From Orobanche coerulescens (taxonomy: Eukaryota > Streptophyta > Magnoliopsida > Lamiales > Orobanchaceae), in contig CM065810.1 in the NCBI GenBank assembly GCA_033398695.1, forward strand, positions 138,661,215-138,725,214: a stretch of 64,000 nt of DNA, read 5' to 3'. The notes below the pieces were generated by a model. The model made no database searches and was not told the DNA's origin. It worked only from the letters and a program-made list of their open reading frames with translations. Position numbers and translations under genes: made by a program. Each line of letters starts with the position of its first letter. The first letter of the stretch is position 1. Below are positions 11,291 to 22,284 of this stretch, piece by piece.

Positions 11291-12841
11291 CGAGTGTTGG
11301 AAGCACTTACATCCCAAACCAGCATTCAACGGGAACTGATCCGCGAAAGGATTGAAGTATGGGCACCAGGAATCCAAGGGCAACTATATGTGATGGAACT
11401 GACTTCATCACTAGTCGAGGAGATCAAATCTAAGCAGTTAAACGATTCCCTGATCCTTCGGTTATGTGACGAAGTAAAGAAAGGAAAAGCCCCAGGATTC
11501 GTGATACAAGATGATAAAGCTCTGAGATTTCAGAGTCGACTTTGCGTTCCCGATAATGAGGAATTGAGATGGACAATTCTGAAGGAAGCTCACAGCGCGC
11601 CCTATTCTATTCACCCGGGCAGCAGCAAAATGTATAAGGATCTTAAACAAAACTTTTGGTGGGGGAATATGAAGAAAGACGTAGCAGAATACGTTTCAAA
11701 GTGTTTGACTTGTCAGTAGGTTAAGATTGAACATCAGCGACCTGGCGGAATGTTAAAGCCGCTTCCGATCCCTGAGTGGAAGTGGGAGGACATCTCGATG
11801 GATTTCATCACCAGTATGCCAAGGACCAAGACGGGAATGAACATGATTTGGGTTGTAGTTGATCGACTAACCAAGCCGGCTCATTTCCTAGGAATTAAAG
11901 ATACTTGGGGACCCGAGAAATTGGCGCGAGTATTTATTGCAGAGATAGTCAGATTGCATGGGACTCCGAAGACCATTATTTCAGATCGAGATGGTCGCTT
12001 CGTGTCGCACTTCTGGAAAACAGTTCACAGGGCTTTGGGGACTGAGCTAAAATTTAGCACAGCTTATCATCCCCAAACGTACGGTCAGTCCGAAAGGACT
12101 ATTCAAACAGTAGAAGACATGCTTAGAGCTTGTGCGTTGGATTGGTCAACTGATTGGGAAGTTCACTTGCCATTGATTGAATTCACCTACAATAATAGAT
12201 AGCATGCTTCTATTAAGATGGCACCATTTGAAGCTTTGTACGGGAGAAGATGCCGATCACCCTTGTGTTGGGATGATTCCTCAGACTTGATCGGGACGGA
12301 ACCAGAATTGATAGTTCAGACTCAAGAGAAGATAGCTTTGATTCGAGAAAGACTGTTGACTGCCCAGAGTCGACAGAAGTCTTATGCAGACGTACGTCGT
12401 CGCCCTCTAGAGTTCGACATTGGGGACCACGTACTATTGAAGGTGTCTCCTACACGAGGAATTTTCCGTTTTGGGAGGAAAGGCAAGCTAAGTCCGAGAT
12501 ATATCGGGACATTCGAGATCCTCGAGAGAGTTGGAGAGTTAGCATACAGGTTGGCCTTACCGCCATCGCTGAGTCACGTTCACAATGTGTTTCACGTATC
12601 CCAATTGCGGAAGTATATACCAGATCCCAGTCATATCATTGAGTTTAATGAGATCGAGATAGCTAATGATGGCACCTTCGAAGAGAGACCAATCAAGATA
12701 CTTGAGAGTCGGATCAAACAATTGAGGAATAAACCAATACACTTGGTTAAAGTATAATGGTCACGACATGGAGTTGAAGAGGCCACTTGGGAAATGGAGG
12801 ACAGTATGAAGACAAAATATCCAGAGTTGTTTTCATCTTAA
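11291..12841 (+). pseudogene. pol: Element A integrase with chromodomain-like tail, interrupted
   Basis: Integrase inserts the DNA copy. The zinc-binding region has H residues in [18 protein letters not shown] and the cysteines of CLTCQ. The catalytic core has D in [11 protein letters not shown] in IISDRDGRF and E in GQSERTIQ. The GPY/F-like region ([20 protein letters not shown]) and a chromodomain-type end (ERPIKILESR, LVKV, HGVEEATWE, YPELF) follow. Nonsense codons lie at 11717-11719 (TAG), 12200-12202 (TAG) and 12755-12757 (TAA). Comparison with C indicates Gln, Trp and Gln codons there. The normal stop is TAA at 12839-12841. The chromodomain tail would guide insertion to heterochromatin. 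Confidence 0.93.
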
Positions 12842-12864
12842 GTTTCAGGACGAAACTTCTTTTT

Positions 12865-12876
12865 AGGGAGGAAGGA
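12865..12876 (+). promoter_or_regulatory. Polypurine tract, element A
   Basis: AGGGAGGAAGGA directly precedes the 3' LTR. The upstream text GTTTCAGGACGAAACTTCTTT is the usual Tekay-type pre-PPT block and has a match in element C (43341-43364). Confidence 0.9.
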
Positions 12877-14470
12877 TGTAAAACCCGAGATTTCTGCTGT
12901 GTATTTTGAACTTGTGATATTGTAATTATTGCATTTTGATCTGAGTATTATTCTCCGTATTTCATAATCCGGTATTGTTGAGTGCATGATTTCATGAATG
13001 TGATTTAAATTGTGATTCTACGCATGTAGCGCACGCTATCGACTAAGTGTAGCGTACGCTAACTTGGATCCATAGCGCACGCTGTGAAGGAACCTTAGCG
13101 CACGCTATACGTGGTCAATATGATTGAGATGTGTTGGTAGGTGAGATCAGGCCGGGGATCTTGGTCAGATTGTGTCGGGATGAACCTGGACGGCTTTCGG
13201 GAAAAAGCCAAGTCAACTCGTTAGCGCACGCTACTCATATGAGGATAGCGCACGCTAAAGGCTGAGTTCAGTGAAATCAGTAATGTTTCAAATAGCCATT
13301 AGCGCATGCTATGAATATGGACTAGCGCGCGCTAATAACCATTTCCTATATATATGACAGCATCCTTTTTCATATTTTCAGACTTTTCACTCTCCTATCC
13401 GAATTCTTAAATTTAGAAAGTCACTCTCTTCATCCTAAACACTTCTTGCCGGCATCCTAGCTCGTGTTAAAGAATGTAGATCATTGGGGATTGGTGTTCA
13501 AGTCTTCGGCGTTGGATTGCTTCGAATTTCCTCCTTGTTCTTCACTACTTTGAGGTTCGAGCTTGCTACGTTGATCGAAGAAGGCGGCCTTCGAGTGTGT
13601 TGAAATCATTGAAGTGTTTCTTTCTTGTCATCTTCGAGGCAAGTATCGTAATGTGTTAATATTGGTATTTTTGAGCATGCGTGTGGTTTATTCATGTTGA
13701 TGAACATGAGATTTGTTTCACTGAATTGTCATGATATTCGTTATCTAGTGTTTGTATGTTCATGTTGATGAACATAGCGATTTGGCATGTATGTATGCAT
13801 GAGTTGCGTTTGTGTTTGTTGTGCGATCTATGTTGAGGGCGCTGGATTGGATGTCCACCTCGTGTTGGTCCAACGGGATCATCTTGGGATCTAGGTTGAG
13901 GGCGCTGGATCATTGGACGGGTTATTTCCACCTCGTGTTGGTTCGACGGGATCATCTTGGGATCTATGCTGAGGGCGCTGGATCATTGGAATACCCTTGC
14001 TGTGTTAATGGAATCTTGTGGATTTGCATTATCGGATTCCGGTAGTGGAAGTCCGTGTGGTGTATTTTGTTATGTATTGTTGATGCATATTTGATTCGTT
14101 TAAATGATACTTGTACTAGCGCGTTTTTCTAACCCCTTCGGGGGTGGAAATTTGTTTTGATGTTCAGGTAGCCGAGGTGCAGGGAAACAGTCACAGTATC
14201 GATGTGACGACGAAGGGGTTCAGTGATGTTTGTTGTTGTTGGTGATTCATTTTTCTTGGTTTGATTTCAGTACTCGAGTACGCGTGTCTTATTAATATCA
14301 TTTCGATATGGTTGTATTAATTACTCGTTGAACCAGTTGGACCGGTTTTGTAAACTTGAATTTCCGTGGTATTGATGTCTTATATTTACATTTCTTTTAT
14401 TTAGCCTTGTAAATCCTTACTTAAAGGGTTTACGGCGCTGTAATTATTCCGAATATCTTGGGGTGTTACA
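12877..14470 (+). repeat. Element A 3' LTR
   Basis: 1,594 bp, nearly identical to 6377-7969. It contains the palindrome cluster (13027-13334), the TATA box (from 13347) and the tandem cassette (13858-13992). It is followed by the target duplication GGCAG. Confidence 0.95.
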
Positions 14471-14475
14471 GGCAG

Positions 14476-14987
14476 TCCAGTAGCTTCTGACCTGCGTTGT
14501 TAGCATGCGCTACCAACAGCATTGCGTGCGCTAACTGCTACCATGCAGAAATTCCGAACTCACTGCACAATCCTTTAGCGTGCGCTACTGGCGATGCTAG
14601 CGTGCGCTAACTGTTCGTCCAGAGAACATAACCAACCTACTGCCACTGCTAAACCCGAGTAATTAGCGTGCGCTACTGGCATAGCAAGCGCGCGCTACCA
14701 AACACAAATAGCATGTGTTAGCTCACGCCTAGCGTACGCTAACTGCTTGCCCAGAGGACAGAACCCAACTACTGTCTCTGCCAAAACTCGGACCATTAGC
14801 GCGCGCTACAAAACACAAATAGTGTGCGCTACTACTTCACTAAAAAACACCACTGTGGAATCTGATCAATACGAACATGCTCCGAGAGATACAAAACTCT
14901 AAAATCAACATCTCAATAAGCGCTTACAAGAGTGACAAAAGTGAAAGAGCATCAATGCCAAAATTCATGAGAAGTATGGGTATTACA
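14476..14987 (-). mobile_element. LTR B, outer part with palindrome cluster
   Basis: This is the continuation of 5824-6376 beyond element A. About ten TAGCGTGCGCTA-type palindromes lie at 14501-14831, some with one or two changes. The plus strand ends GGGTATTACA at 14987, so the LTR starts TGTAATACCC on the minus strand. Copia RT sequence begins directly after, so LTR B is the outer end of an element inserted in the copia RT. Confidence 0.85.
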
Positions 14988-15700
14988 GGAGCGATCTTTA
15001 TGTGGGTCCCATATATACCCATCATCTAGCTTGATAGGTGAGGATATCACTAGCTCGGTGTTCTAGCTAGCTTGATGTCCCATGATATCCTCACAGACTG
15101 GTGGGTGCGGATATCACTAGCTCGGTGTTCTAGCTCAATGCCTAGACAAGACCGAGTTTTCCCAGATCACTCATCTCAAAATTGAATTTTAGATAGCTGG
15201 CGATTTCTCTTAATTCGTCAAGAGGACCGATTAAGTTCTTATCATCGATATACACAGCTACAATCACAAATCCACAACTTATTTTCTTAATAAACACACA
15301 GGGACACAATTCGTTGTTCTTGTATCCCCTTCCAATCAGGTTGTCACTTGGACGGGTATACCACACCCGTTTGGATTATTTTAATCCGTAAAGTGAGCAT
15401 TTCAACTGTACTGCAAATGCACTCTGTGGTCTAGAGTCACTTGACTTGGGTAATGAAATGCCATCGAGCACTTTCATATATATCTCCATATTAAGATCCC
15501 CATTGAGATATCACTAACCACATTTATGTGCTGCATTTCCAGTTCTTCTGAAATTACTAAGCTAATGAAGTAACTTAGGAGAGAGTATATCTCCTTAGTC
15601 AATTCCACGGAGTTTATGAGAACCTTCGAGCCTTGTAATTCAAGATTTCATTTTTTCTCATTACGCTTACTGACAAAGGTTAATTTTATGTCCTACAGGA
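14988..15700 (-). pseudogene. pol: Copia reverse transcriptase fragment
   Basis: Ty1/copia RT on the minus strand, in several frames. Recognisable pieces include a block with QLKCSLYGL-like sequence near 15400, then IGRGYKNNELCPCVFIKK and VAVYIDDKNLIGPLDELRE (15142-15366; YIDD is the catalytic signature). After that come FEMSDLGK and, in a shifted frame, LGIELEHRASDI. A TAG follows GKLGLV. A stretch containing CTAGAACACCGAGCTAGTGA is present twice (about 15051-15077 and 15110-15136), a local duplication of about 59 bp. The rest of RT and RNase H are missing because LTR B starts at 14987. Confidence 0.85.
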
Positions 15701-16150
15701 TTTACACTTGGTGAGGTTAACACTACCTACCAATTAAGGAATCTAGTTCTCCGTGGAATGATTTATTGTTTAAGACCAATCAACTCAATGTTGACATCAT
15801 ACAACAAATCGAGGTTCGACATCGTCTTGGTCTATGCTTTGAGCAACGATAGATCATCAAAGTGGGTGGATGATCAGTCCACGCTCTCGTAACTCCTCAA
15901 GATTTCTTGATTTTCTGAATCATATCAATTTTCGAGGTGCCCCCTCGTCATGACTCATGAACATAGTAAAATCAAGTATGATCTCATGAAACGAGTTCAT
16001 TGATGACTAATATATAAATTTGTGTCTTACTCTACCTCCTCTTTAGGTGAGTTTAGTCAAACCATGTAGCTTCCACTTCTTCCTTTAGGGAGCTATGGCC
16101 TAAATCTCATGGGGATGGGATGTTTTTCGTCGCTCCCGATCAACATGTAG
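15701..16150 (-). other. Degraded copia linker between integrase and RT
   Basis: Its position corresponds to the integrase C-terminus and the start of RT. Only scattered copia-like words can be read on the minus strand. No frame longer than a few dozen codons remains. Confidence 0.5.
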
Positions 16151-16827
16151 TACTTATCGAATTAAGTACTTTAGATGTGATGTGAATTCTCCAGCATTAT
16201 CAAGTCTTATGGACCGAACATGGTGGTCAGGGTGGTGAACCCTTAGACAGATAATCCGTGCTAGAATCTTTGCAAAAGAAGCATTTTTAGTGGACAAGAG
16301 GGCGGCATGTGACCAACATGTCGAAACGTCATCCAGAACCATAAAACATATAAATGGTCCTCACTCTGGTTGAATCGGTCCATAAATATCTATTTGAATC
16401 CTATGTAAGAATGAAATTTTTACATCTTTATCGTAGGACGGTCTCGCTCCTATTTTGGCTAAAGTGCAGGCTTTGCAGAAGAGATTATGTGCATTCGAAA
16501 GGGTCAAACGTTTAGAATGGGCGGATGTATCTGATGCTTTGGATGGCGTAGCTTTAGGAACACCAACAAAGTTCGTTATGTGGGTTCGTTGTCTGCTTCT
16601 ACTTTTCATGCGTAGGAAAGGATGTCCGTGTGTATTCTTAAGAATGTGGATCATCATTTCATGACCTGGATGCCCGAGTCGTTCATGCTAAAGACTGTAT
16701 GAGTCATGTCCAAAAGCTCATTATAGGTACTCACGTAGGATTCAATAACCTTAATCATAGTGACATACAGTCCACTTGATTGATTCGTAAGTTTCTCTAG
16801 CATGCGTTTTTGGCCACATTCATTAGA
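16151..16827 (-). pseudogene. pol: Copia GAG-pre-integrase and integrase fragment
   Basis: Minus-strand copia integrase. The GAG-pre-integrase part includes KRMLEKLTNQSSGLYVTMIK (16740-16827), with a changed zinc-binding histidine region (SMNDSGIQVMK) and CKACTLAKIGARPS. The core follows: IQIDIYGPIQPE with the first catalytic D, VLDDVSTCWSHAALLSTKNA, and RLDNAGEFTS with the second D. A TGA at about 16655 and a TGA near 16358 break it. The reading continues across the Tat insertion: the protease-side text GIEYLCIT ends at 24972 and resumes here. Confidence 0.88.
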
Positions 16828-16832
16828 GGTGA

Positions 16833-17812
16833 TGTTGTTACCCAAAATATTATTCGGAAGGGTTTGCTCGAATAGATGAGTAACAAACAAAATGCGAGAA
16901 CACGTCCATGGGAATGTAAATAATACAAGATTTACCGGGGTTGTTAGTCCAGGGCTTGAATGCTCTCACGAGATATTATTAATACGAATACTTGGGAGTA
17001 CAAATATTAATGTTAGAGTACAATTACAATGAGTGTAAAGACCCTAGTTATCTAGCTCTTGAGTGCTGATGATTGCCGGAAGAACCAGAGTTGATGCTCT
17101 GTGAGTTCTTGTAACAACGATGGAGTGTTGTAGTCGACTGCGAGAAATCGATTGTCTCTCACTGTGTGAATTTAGCTGAACTCTCATATGAAAACAACAG
17201 TTTCTCAACCTTTGTATGAAAACAACATTTTGTGAACCTTTTTCCAGTTGCTGGAGGTTTCCTATTTATAGGAGTGGGGGTAGTTGGGCGATCGCCTTTC
17301 TTGTATTATAATAAGCGGGTGATTGTCTTTAGCACATAGGTTGGTCTCCTTAAAGTCCGCAGCAGCTGCTGGCAGCCGGATGTGTGAACCAATGGGAAGA
17401 CAACACGCGTCCTATGTCCCTGTCTTGGGAGGTCCCACCTAGGACCTTTCGGCGGATCTGTCGGTAGGTGAGACTGTCCTTGTCGTTGACAGCTGTTGAT
17501 GGGCTGGAGTCAAAGATTCTTATTTTGCGGCGCCATTCGCGGATCTGCACGTGGGTCTTCACTCCGAGATCCGGTCTTCGTAGATATGACAGATGATGGC
17601 CTTATACATGGCATAGGACGGTCGTCCCTGGTCGGGCACTAGAGTCGATCGCTAGGTGCCACAAGGCGATCGCCCTGGACGTCGATCGCTCGGTACCTGA
17701 TCTCGGTCTGGATCCTTCATCAGGTAAATGTGCCTTGGATTATTTGATGCTGGCTCTGGTCGCTCGGCCCTTATGCTGATCGCCGTCGAGGCATATAAAT
17801 CGCCGCACAACA
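16833..17812 (-). repeat. Tat element 3' LTR
   Basis: 980 bp, the same length as 23987-24966 and nearly identical to it. A TATAAATA box (minus) lies inside CCTATTTATAGGA near 17260-17272. The adjacent interior at 17813-17827 is GAGCTGGGGGGCAAT on the minus strand, the polypurine tract. Confidence 0.93.
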
Positions 17813-17827
17813 ATTGCCCCCCAGCTC
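17813..17827 (-). promoter_or_regulatory. Polypurine tract, Tat element
   Basis: On the minus strand GAGCTGGGGGGCAAT abuts the 3' LTR. This fixes the orientation of the element together with gag. Confidence 0.75.
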
Positions 17828-18182
17828 GCTCCGATATCGAAGACGTGGGGTGAGGTGGTTCTACTGGCGATCGCTTGACTTAGACGAGCGACTTAGCGTT
17901 TATGGAACAGACGATCGTCTCTCGAACAGGTTGATTTTGAATTTGGACTACCTATTTGATTGCTGAAATGAGCGGGGAATGACAGCAGTCTTGAAACGTC
18001 ATGGGGCACGTGTCGCGTTCCTGTTGGGGGAGTCCGACGGTTTGTCAGACTCTGTCCTTTAGCGTGCCCTTGAAACGATGCGCACACGGGATTAGAGGGC
18101 GGCATTAAATGCTGACTTTCCCGACCTTTGCGCTTCGGCCCCCGAGATTCGGTTTATTTGCCCAGAAGACCCCGCCCTTGCC

Positions 18183-18190
18183 TATAAAAG
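18183..18190 (+). promoter_or_regulatory. TATA box of the antisense gene
   Basis: TATAAAAG sits in GCCTATAAAAGGGACTAGGG on the plus strand, about 155 bp before the ATG at 18342. This is a normal distance for a plant 5' UTR. It lies outside the LTRs, so the antisense gene seems to have its own promoter. Confidence 0.65.
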
Positions 18191-18341
18191 GGACTAGGGT
18201 TACAGGGTAAAAACCTTATGCATTTTTGTCTGAGAAGAAGACATAGCCGAATTCCCTTGAAGCTTTGTTTGACGATCGTCGTTCGACTCAGACTCTTTAA
18301 GTAAGAACAAAAAACTTCTTCTCCCTCCTTTCTCTTTGAAT

Positions 18342-20968
18342 ATGTCCGGAGGAAGACCAGATGTGTATGAGGCGGGTAGTACCTCCACCGTCGGGGTTTC
18401 GACCGCCCGGGATGAACTTTCTGCGGAGTTCCATGTGGACACCGCCATCGAAGCCATCCGCACCGGGATTGAGCCCGCGGAGGTCGAAGAACTTTTTAAT
18501 GAAGCCGACGCGGCCAAGGCGGCAGAGGCCGAGTGGATTCGTTCACTGAAACAAGAGATGGATGCGACGGCGCACTGGGAGCGGAACAGCACATTCGGCA
18601 CAGCCTTCACAAACTTTGCCGATCTCATGGAGAGATTGGCCGGCCCACTCCCCAAATTTAACTTTATTGAATACTCGATCGCCCATCCTTATGAACTCGT
18701 ACGGCGGACGTTGTTCTGGGATGCTCGCCGCTCTCCGTGGACCCTTGGCCAGATCGGGAGCTCGGAGACCAGGAAGGATCTGGACCATTGGAGGGCGAGG
18801 TTCCATGTTCCTTCTGATGTTTGCCTCCACGTGACCGCCGAGAACGAGCGAGCCGATCAACCTCCCGAGGGCATGGTCACCGTCAACAAGGCGATAATGG
18901 AGGCTGGACTGCGATTCCCATTGCCGTTTGCTGTCTCCTACCTGCTGACCGCCTGGAACGTGGCGCCACTTCAATTGACGCCGAACGCCTGGCTGCAGAT
19001 TGTCTGCACCCTTACTTTGTTTGGTGGCCATCAGCTGTATCGTCTTCCTTCGCCATTGGAGATGAACTATCGCTTCAAATTGACGGTTCAAAAAGGCTCT
19101 GTCGGCAGTTACCACATCCAAGGTCGCTCAGGCCGGGTGATTCTTGAGGTCCCGAACAAAGTAAGGGGTGATCCGTCGAAGTGGTTCTGGGTCGGTGGTG
19201 CGTGGAAGTCGGTAGCGAGCGACAACCCAACCGACGAGTTGGACATTCCCACCGGCTTTCGGGAGAGGAGTCCAAGTAAGGATTTAGACTCTCCTTTTGT
19301 TCGGATACATTCTGAACTGATCTAATTTTGGCCTTCTTTTTGCAGGTGTCATTGTTCCGGCGCAGGCGACCTTCTTTTTGATTTCGCGATCGTTTGGGAG
19401 ACGATACGGAGTCTTCCTGACGACCATATAGACGTATGCCGAATCAACAACGAAGCATGTTGGTTGGACGCTCGACTATTTCGCTACCCTCGCCCTCTAA
19501 AGGTTCCAGGTACGAACTTTCGCAATCTTCTTTGACATGTTGATCGTCTTGATTGAGGAAGATTACTAACTTTGTCGATTGTTTTCTTTCTGTAGAAATT
19601 CGCTTCCCTTGCTTCCCAGAGCCCCCTGCTGCGATCACCATGTCTAATCCGGGGATCATGAGCCGCCTTCGTCAAGGGAAGAAGGTGAGCCGAGCTCCTG
19701 CTGCTCCGCCCTGACCGATCCCAGAGGCGAGGCCTCTCCAGGAGCCGGTCGTCGAAGAACAGGAGCCTCGGGAGGAGGGGCAACTTCGACTCATCCGCAA
19801 GAAATGGAGGACTGAGGAGCCCTCGGCCCCTGCCACTGCCGACGAGCCGCTGATTTTCGTGCCTCCACTTTCCGCGATTCCTCTGGTGGAGGGGTCCACG
19901 CAATCTTCGGCTTTCCTTCAGGTCATGGCGACCGCTGAGGCCGAGACTCCGTGTGGCAGGCCGTTCTTCGGCCGTGACCCAGAGAAGGTCGAAAGGTAAG
20001 CCTGGTCGCTCTTCTGGGTTATGACATTTCCTTTGTTGGAAATATACCAACTCTGTTGCTTTTTATGCAGGATCCGCCATTCCGACCCGAACTGCTCGCC
20101 GATGGTGTTGGACTTCCTATCGAGCAAAGTCCCTCGCGAACCCAGCGATGTCCCTTCTTACGTTGCTCGGGCTACCGCCTCCTTTCCGAAGGACTGGACG
20201 ACCGATCTGGATGCGAACGCGCGTCGGCGATCTGCTGACGCGATGCAGGCGACCTTCGCGCTGGCCCTTCAGACGGTGATGATGGCTGCTCAGGTCTTGA
20301 GGGACTATGAGGGGCAGCCGTCCACCACTCGTCTCCATGTAGACCTCGAAGCCGCACGGAAGCAAAACATTGAGTTTGCCGACAGGCTCACGGCTATGGA
20401 GAAGAGCTCCGTGGAGGCGGCTAAGCAGGCAAGGCAGGATCTTGATCGGGCACGGGCGGCGACTGACCGGATGTAGGACCAGATGACGGAAGCCCACAGG
20501 TCGCACGCGTCCGCGCAGAAGGAGGCCGACCAGCTGAAGGTGACCGTCGCCCGACTGACCAGCGAGCTGGCGTCCTCGAAGGAAGAGGTGGCCGCCAAAG
20601 CTGCCGAGCTCGAGGGCGTGAGCCAAACTGTTGCGGAGCTGAGGGAAAAGCTGAAAGCGACTGAGGCAGATCTCTTCCTTAACGTGGAGTATGTCAGCGA
20701 ATTTGCCTAATATATGGCTTATGCTGACGCGATCCGCGCTGCTAAGAAGGGAGGGCTCGAGGTCGGCCCTTTGGCTGAAAATTTTAAAGCTTATGCGCTT
20801 GAGCACCCTCTACAACCAGCCTTCACCGTGCCGATCCTCGACCTTTCTGCGGATTATGGGATCGATCTGAGCTGGTACCCGTTGCCGGACAACCTTGTTC
20901 ATCTGGGTGCCCCGGTGGATGGGGGTTCGAAGCCTGCAGCTGGCGATGTAACGGGCGCAGATCTTTAA
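18342..20968 (+). pseudogene. Antisense spliced gene in Tat element (Transposase_28-like, coiled coil)
   Basis: Plus-strand gene opposite to its host element. I infer four exons from GT-AG signals and frame: 18342-19275, 19346-19509, 19596-19995 and 20071-20968, about 800 codons. Exon junctions 2-3 and 3-4 keep phase; junction 1-2 is off by one base. Exon 1 has the domain often labelled putative gypsy-type transposon (Transposase_28): VNKAIMEAGLRFPLPFAVSY, LQLTPNAWLQIV and WFWVGGAWKSV. Exon 3 is proline- and glutamate-rich. Exon 4 has a heptad-rich coiled coil (about 20330-20700) and an acidic C-terminus. Premature stops: TGA 19712-19714, TAG 20474-20476, TAA 20708-20710. Extra antisense ORFs between gag-pol and the 3' LTR are known in Tat elements; their function is not. 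Confidence 0.8.
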
Positions 20969-21360
20969 GCTTTTTCTGCTTTTTGAGTTGTAATTTTTTA
21001 TAGCTTTCGTTGTATTTTGCCTTCGGGCGACCGTGCTTGTACACATATTTCGAATGAAATGGGATAATGTTTGCTTCTTATTTCTTGCTTGTATGATCGT
21101 CTTTCTGAATCCTTTGCATGACTTTATACAAGTGTTTGAGGAATGATCGTCGTGCGTAAAACTCCAAATGAATTGACAAACTCATCATACTGGTAACTTT
21201 AGAACAAAGTCGATCGTTGCACATATATCTGAACAATGCCGATTGTCGTACATGTATTTGAGTAAAGACGATCGTCGTATATATAGCTCCGCTCTTACCC
21301 CTTGTTTTTGTTTACTTAGTGAAAATAAGGGAACGAAAATAAATCATTTAGCGAGCGGTC
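20969..21360 (+). other. 3' flank of the antisense gene
   Basis: T-rich sequence follows the TAA at 20966-20968, with AATGAAAT at about 21053, a plausible plant polyadenylation region. Several GACGATCGTCG-like words follow. No gene is seen. Confidence 0.4.
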
Positions 21361-22158
21361 TTCAATTTTGCAGATTCCTCGAGGAAGGCCGACCATCCCA
21401 GCCTAGAGGAACCATGCACAATCGTGGAGTTCGATGGAACCGACCTCTGCGACCATGTCTTGTGCGCGAGCGACATTCTGTCTGATGGACAACTTCTCGC
21501 GACTCACTTAATTGTGAGGGTCCTTCATAGGCTACGCCCGCCTCGTATTTAAACGAAGGGTGAGCGATCTCATCCTGGAGGAGTCCTTGCACGGGGCGTC
21601 GTCGGATTAATCGACTCCACGACCGCGGCTTGTTAGCACTTTTCTACCTCAGATCGTTATGTTAGATGGGGATCCTCGTTAGTATACATTGTGATGGGGG
21701 GAGGGACGCGTCGCATTGTCCGGATCCACCATGTTAGATGATGGACCTTCGAGGGCGGGCGAGCGTGTCCACAGATCTGTTTTGGAGGGTCCTTTGGCTA
21801 CGCCCGCCTCGTATTTAAACGAAGGGCGAGCGATCTCTACCCAAAAGAACCTTGCATGGTCGTAGAGATCGGTTTCATCAACCTCCGCGACCATGGCGGC
21901 ACTCTTCTACCTCGGACCGTCATGTTAGTTGGTGATCCTCGATGGTATACGTTGTGCTGTGTGAGGCGATCGCTTGCCTAGGTCCATCATGTTAGATGAC
22001 GAACTTTAGAGGGCGAGCGAGTCATCCTCTTTCTCGAGGCGTTGCTCAGGCAATAACCTTTCATTTGACATGGTGGGAATCGGGAAAGACCTCCGAGGTT
22101 CCCACCTCTTGATTGAATCATATAGATCCGGGCGCCGAGGTTGATCGGGGGGTCGACT
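21361..22158. repeat. Degenerate tandem repeats in Tat interior
   Basis: Two imperfect copies with a period near 260 bp. GGCTACGCCCGCCTCGTATT occurs at about 21530 and 21790. GATCCTCG followed by a GTATAC word occurs at about 21672 and 21932. GTTAGATGATGGAC and GTTAGATGACGAAC occur at about 21732 and 21990. This is non-coding DNA where pol would be expected in an autonomous relative. Confidence 0.6.
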
Positions 22159-22212
22159 TGTAACACCCCAAACTAGGCAGATATTACAGTGCGGTCACAT
22201 CCGGGTATTACA
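22159..22212 (-). repeat. 54-bp remnant of a family-F LTR with both termini
   Basis: It starts TGTAACACCCCAAACTAGGC, matching the outer end of LTR F at 57720, and ends CCGGGTATTACA, matching the inner end at 60028-60039. About 2.27 kb between them is missing. The flanks are CGACT (22154-22158) and TGACT (22213-22217), a 5-bp duplication with one mismatch. Confidence 0.75.
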
Positions 22213-22284
22213 TGACTCATATGAGCCTTACGGCCTATCGCGTTCGACTCTGGCATCCGGCTTGCGGGATTGACGGGGCTCCGA

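Larger units (their letters stand above)
6377..14470 (+). mobile_element. Element A: complete Tekay-like chromovirus (Ty3/gypsy)
   Basis: An 8,094-bp element bounded by TGTAAA at 6377 and TTACA at 14470. It has 5-bp target duplications GGCAG (6372-6376, 14471-14475), LTRs of 1,593 and 1,594 bp, an initiator-Met primer site and a polypurine tract. The order is gag, protease, RT, RNase H, integrase, chromodomain-like tail. By eye the first 620 bp of the two LTRs differ at roughly 3 percent of sites. Coding is interrupted by at least seven nonsense codons and two frameshifts, so this copy cannot move on its own proteins. Confidence 0.97.

Noticed and set aside
18543..19121. 192-codon minus-strand frame opposite the antisense gene
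   Set aside because: Shadow of exon 1; GC-rich coding on the other strand explains it and no pol motif is present.
20117..20806. 229-codon minus-strand frame opposite exon 4
   Set aside because: Leucine-rich shadow of the coiled-coil exon. I looked for RT or integrase motifs here because pol is missing, and found none.
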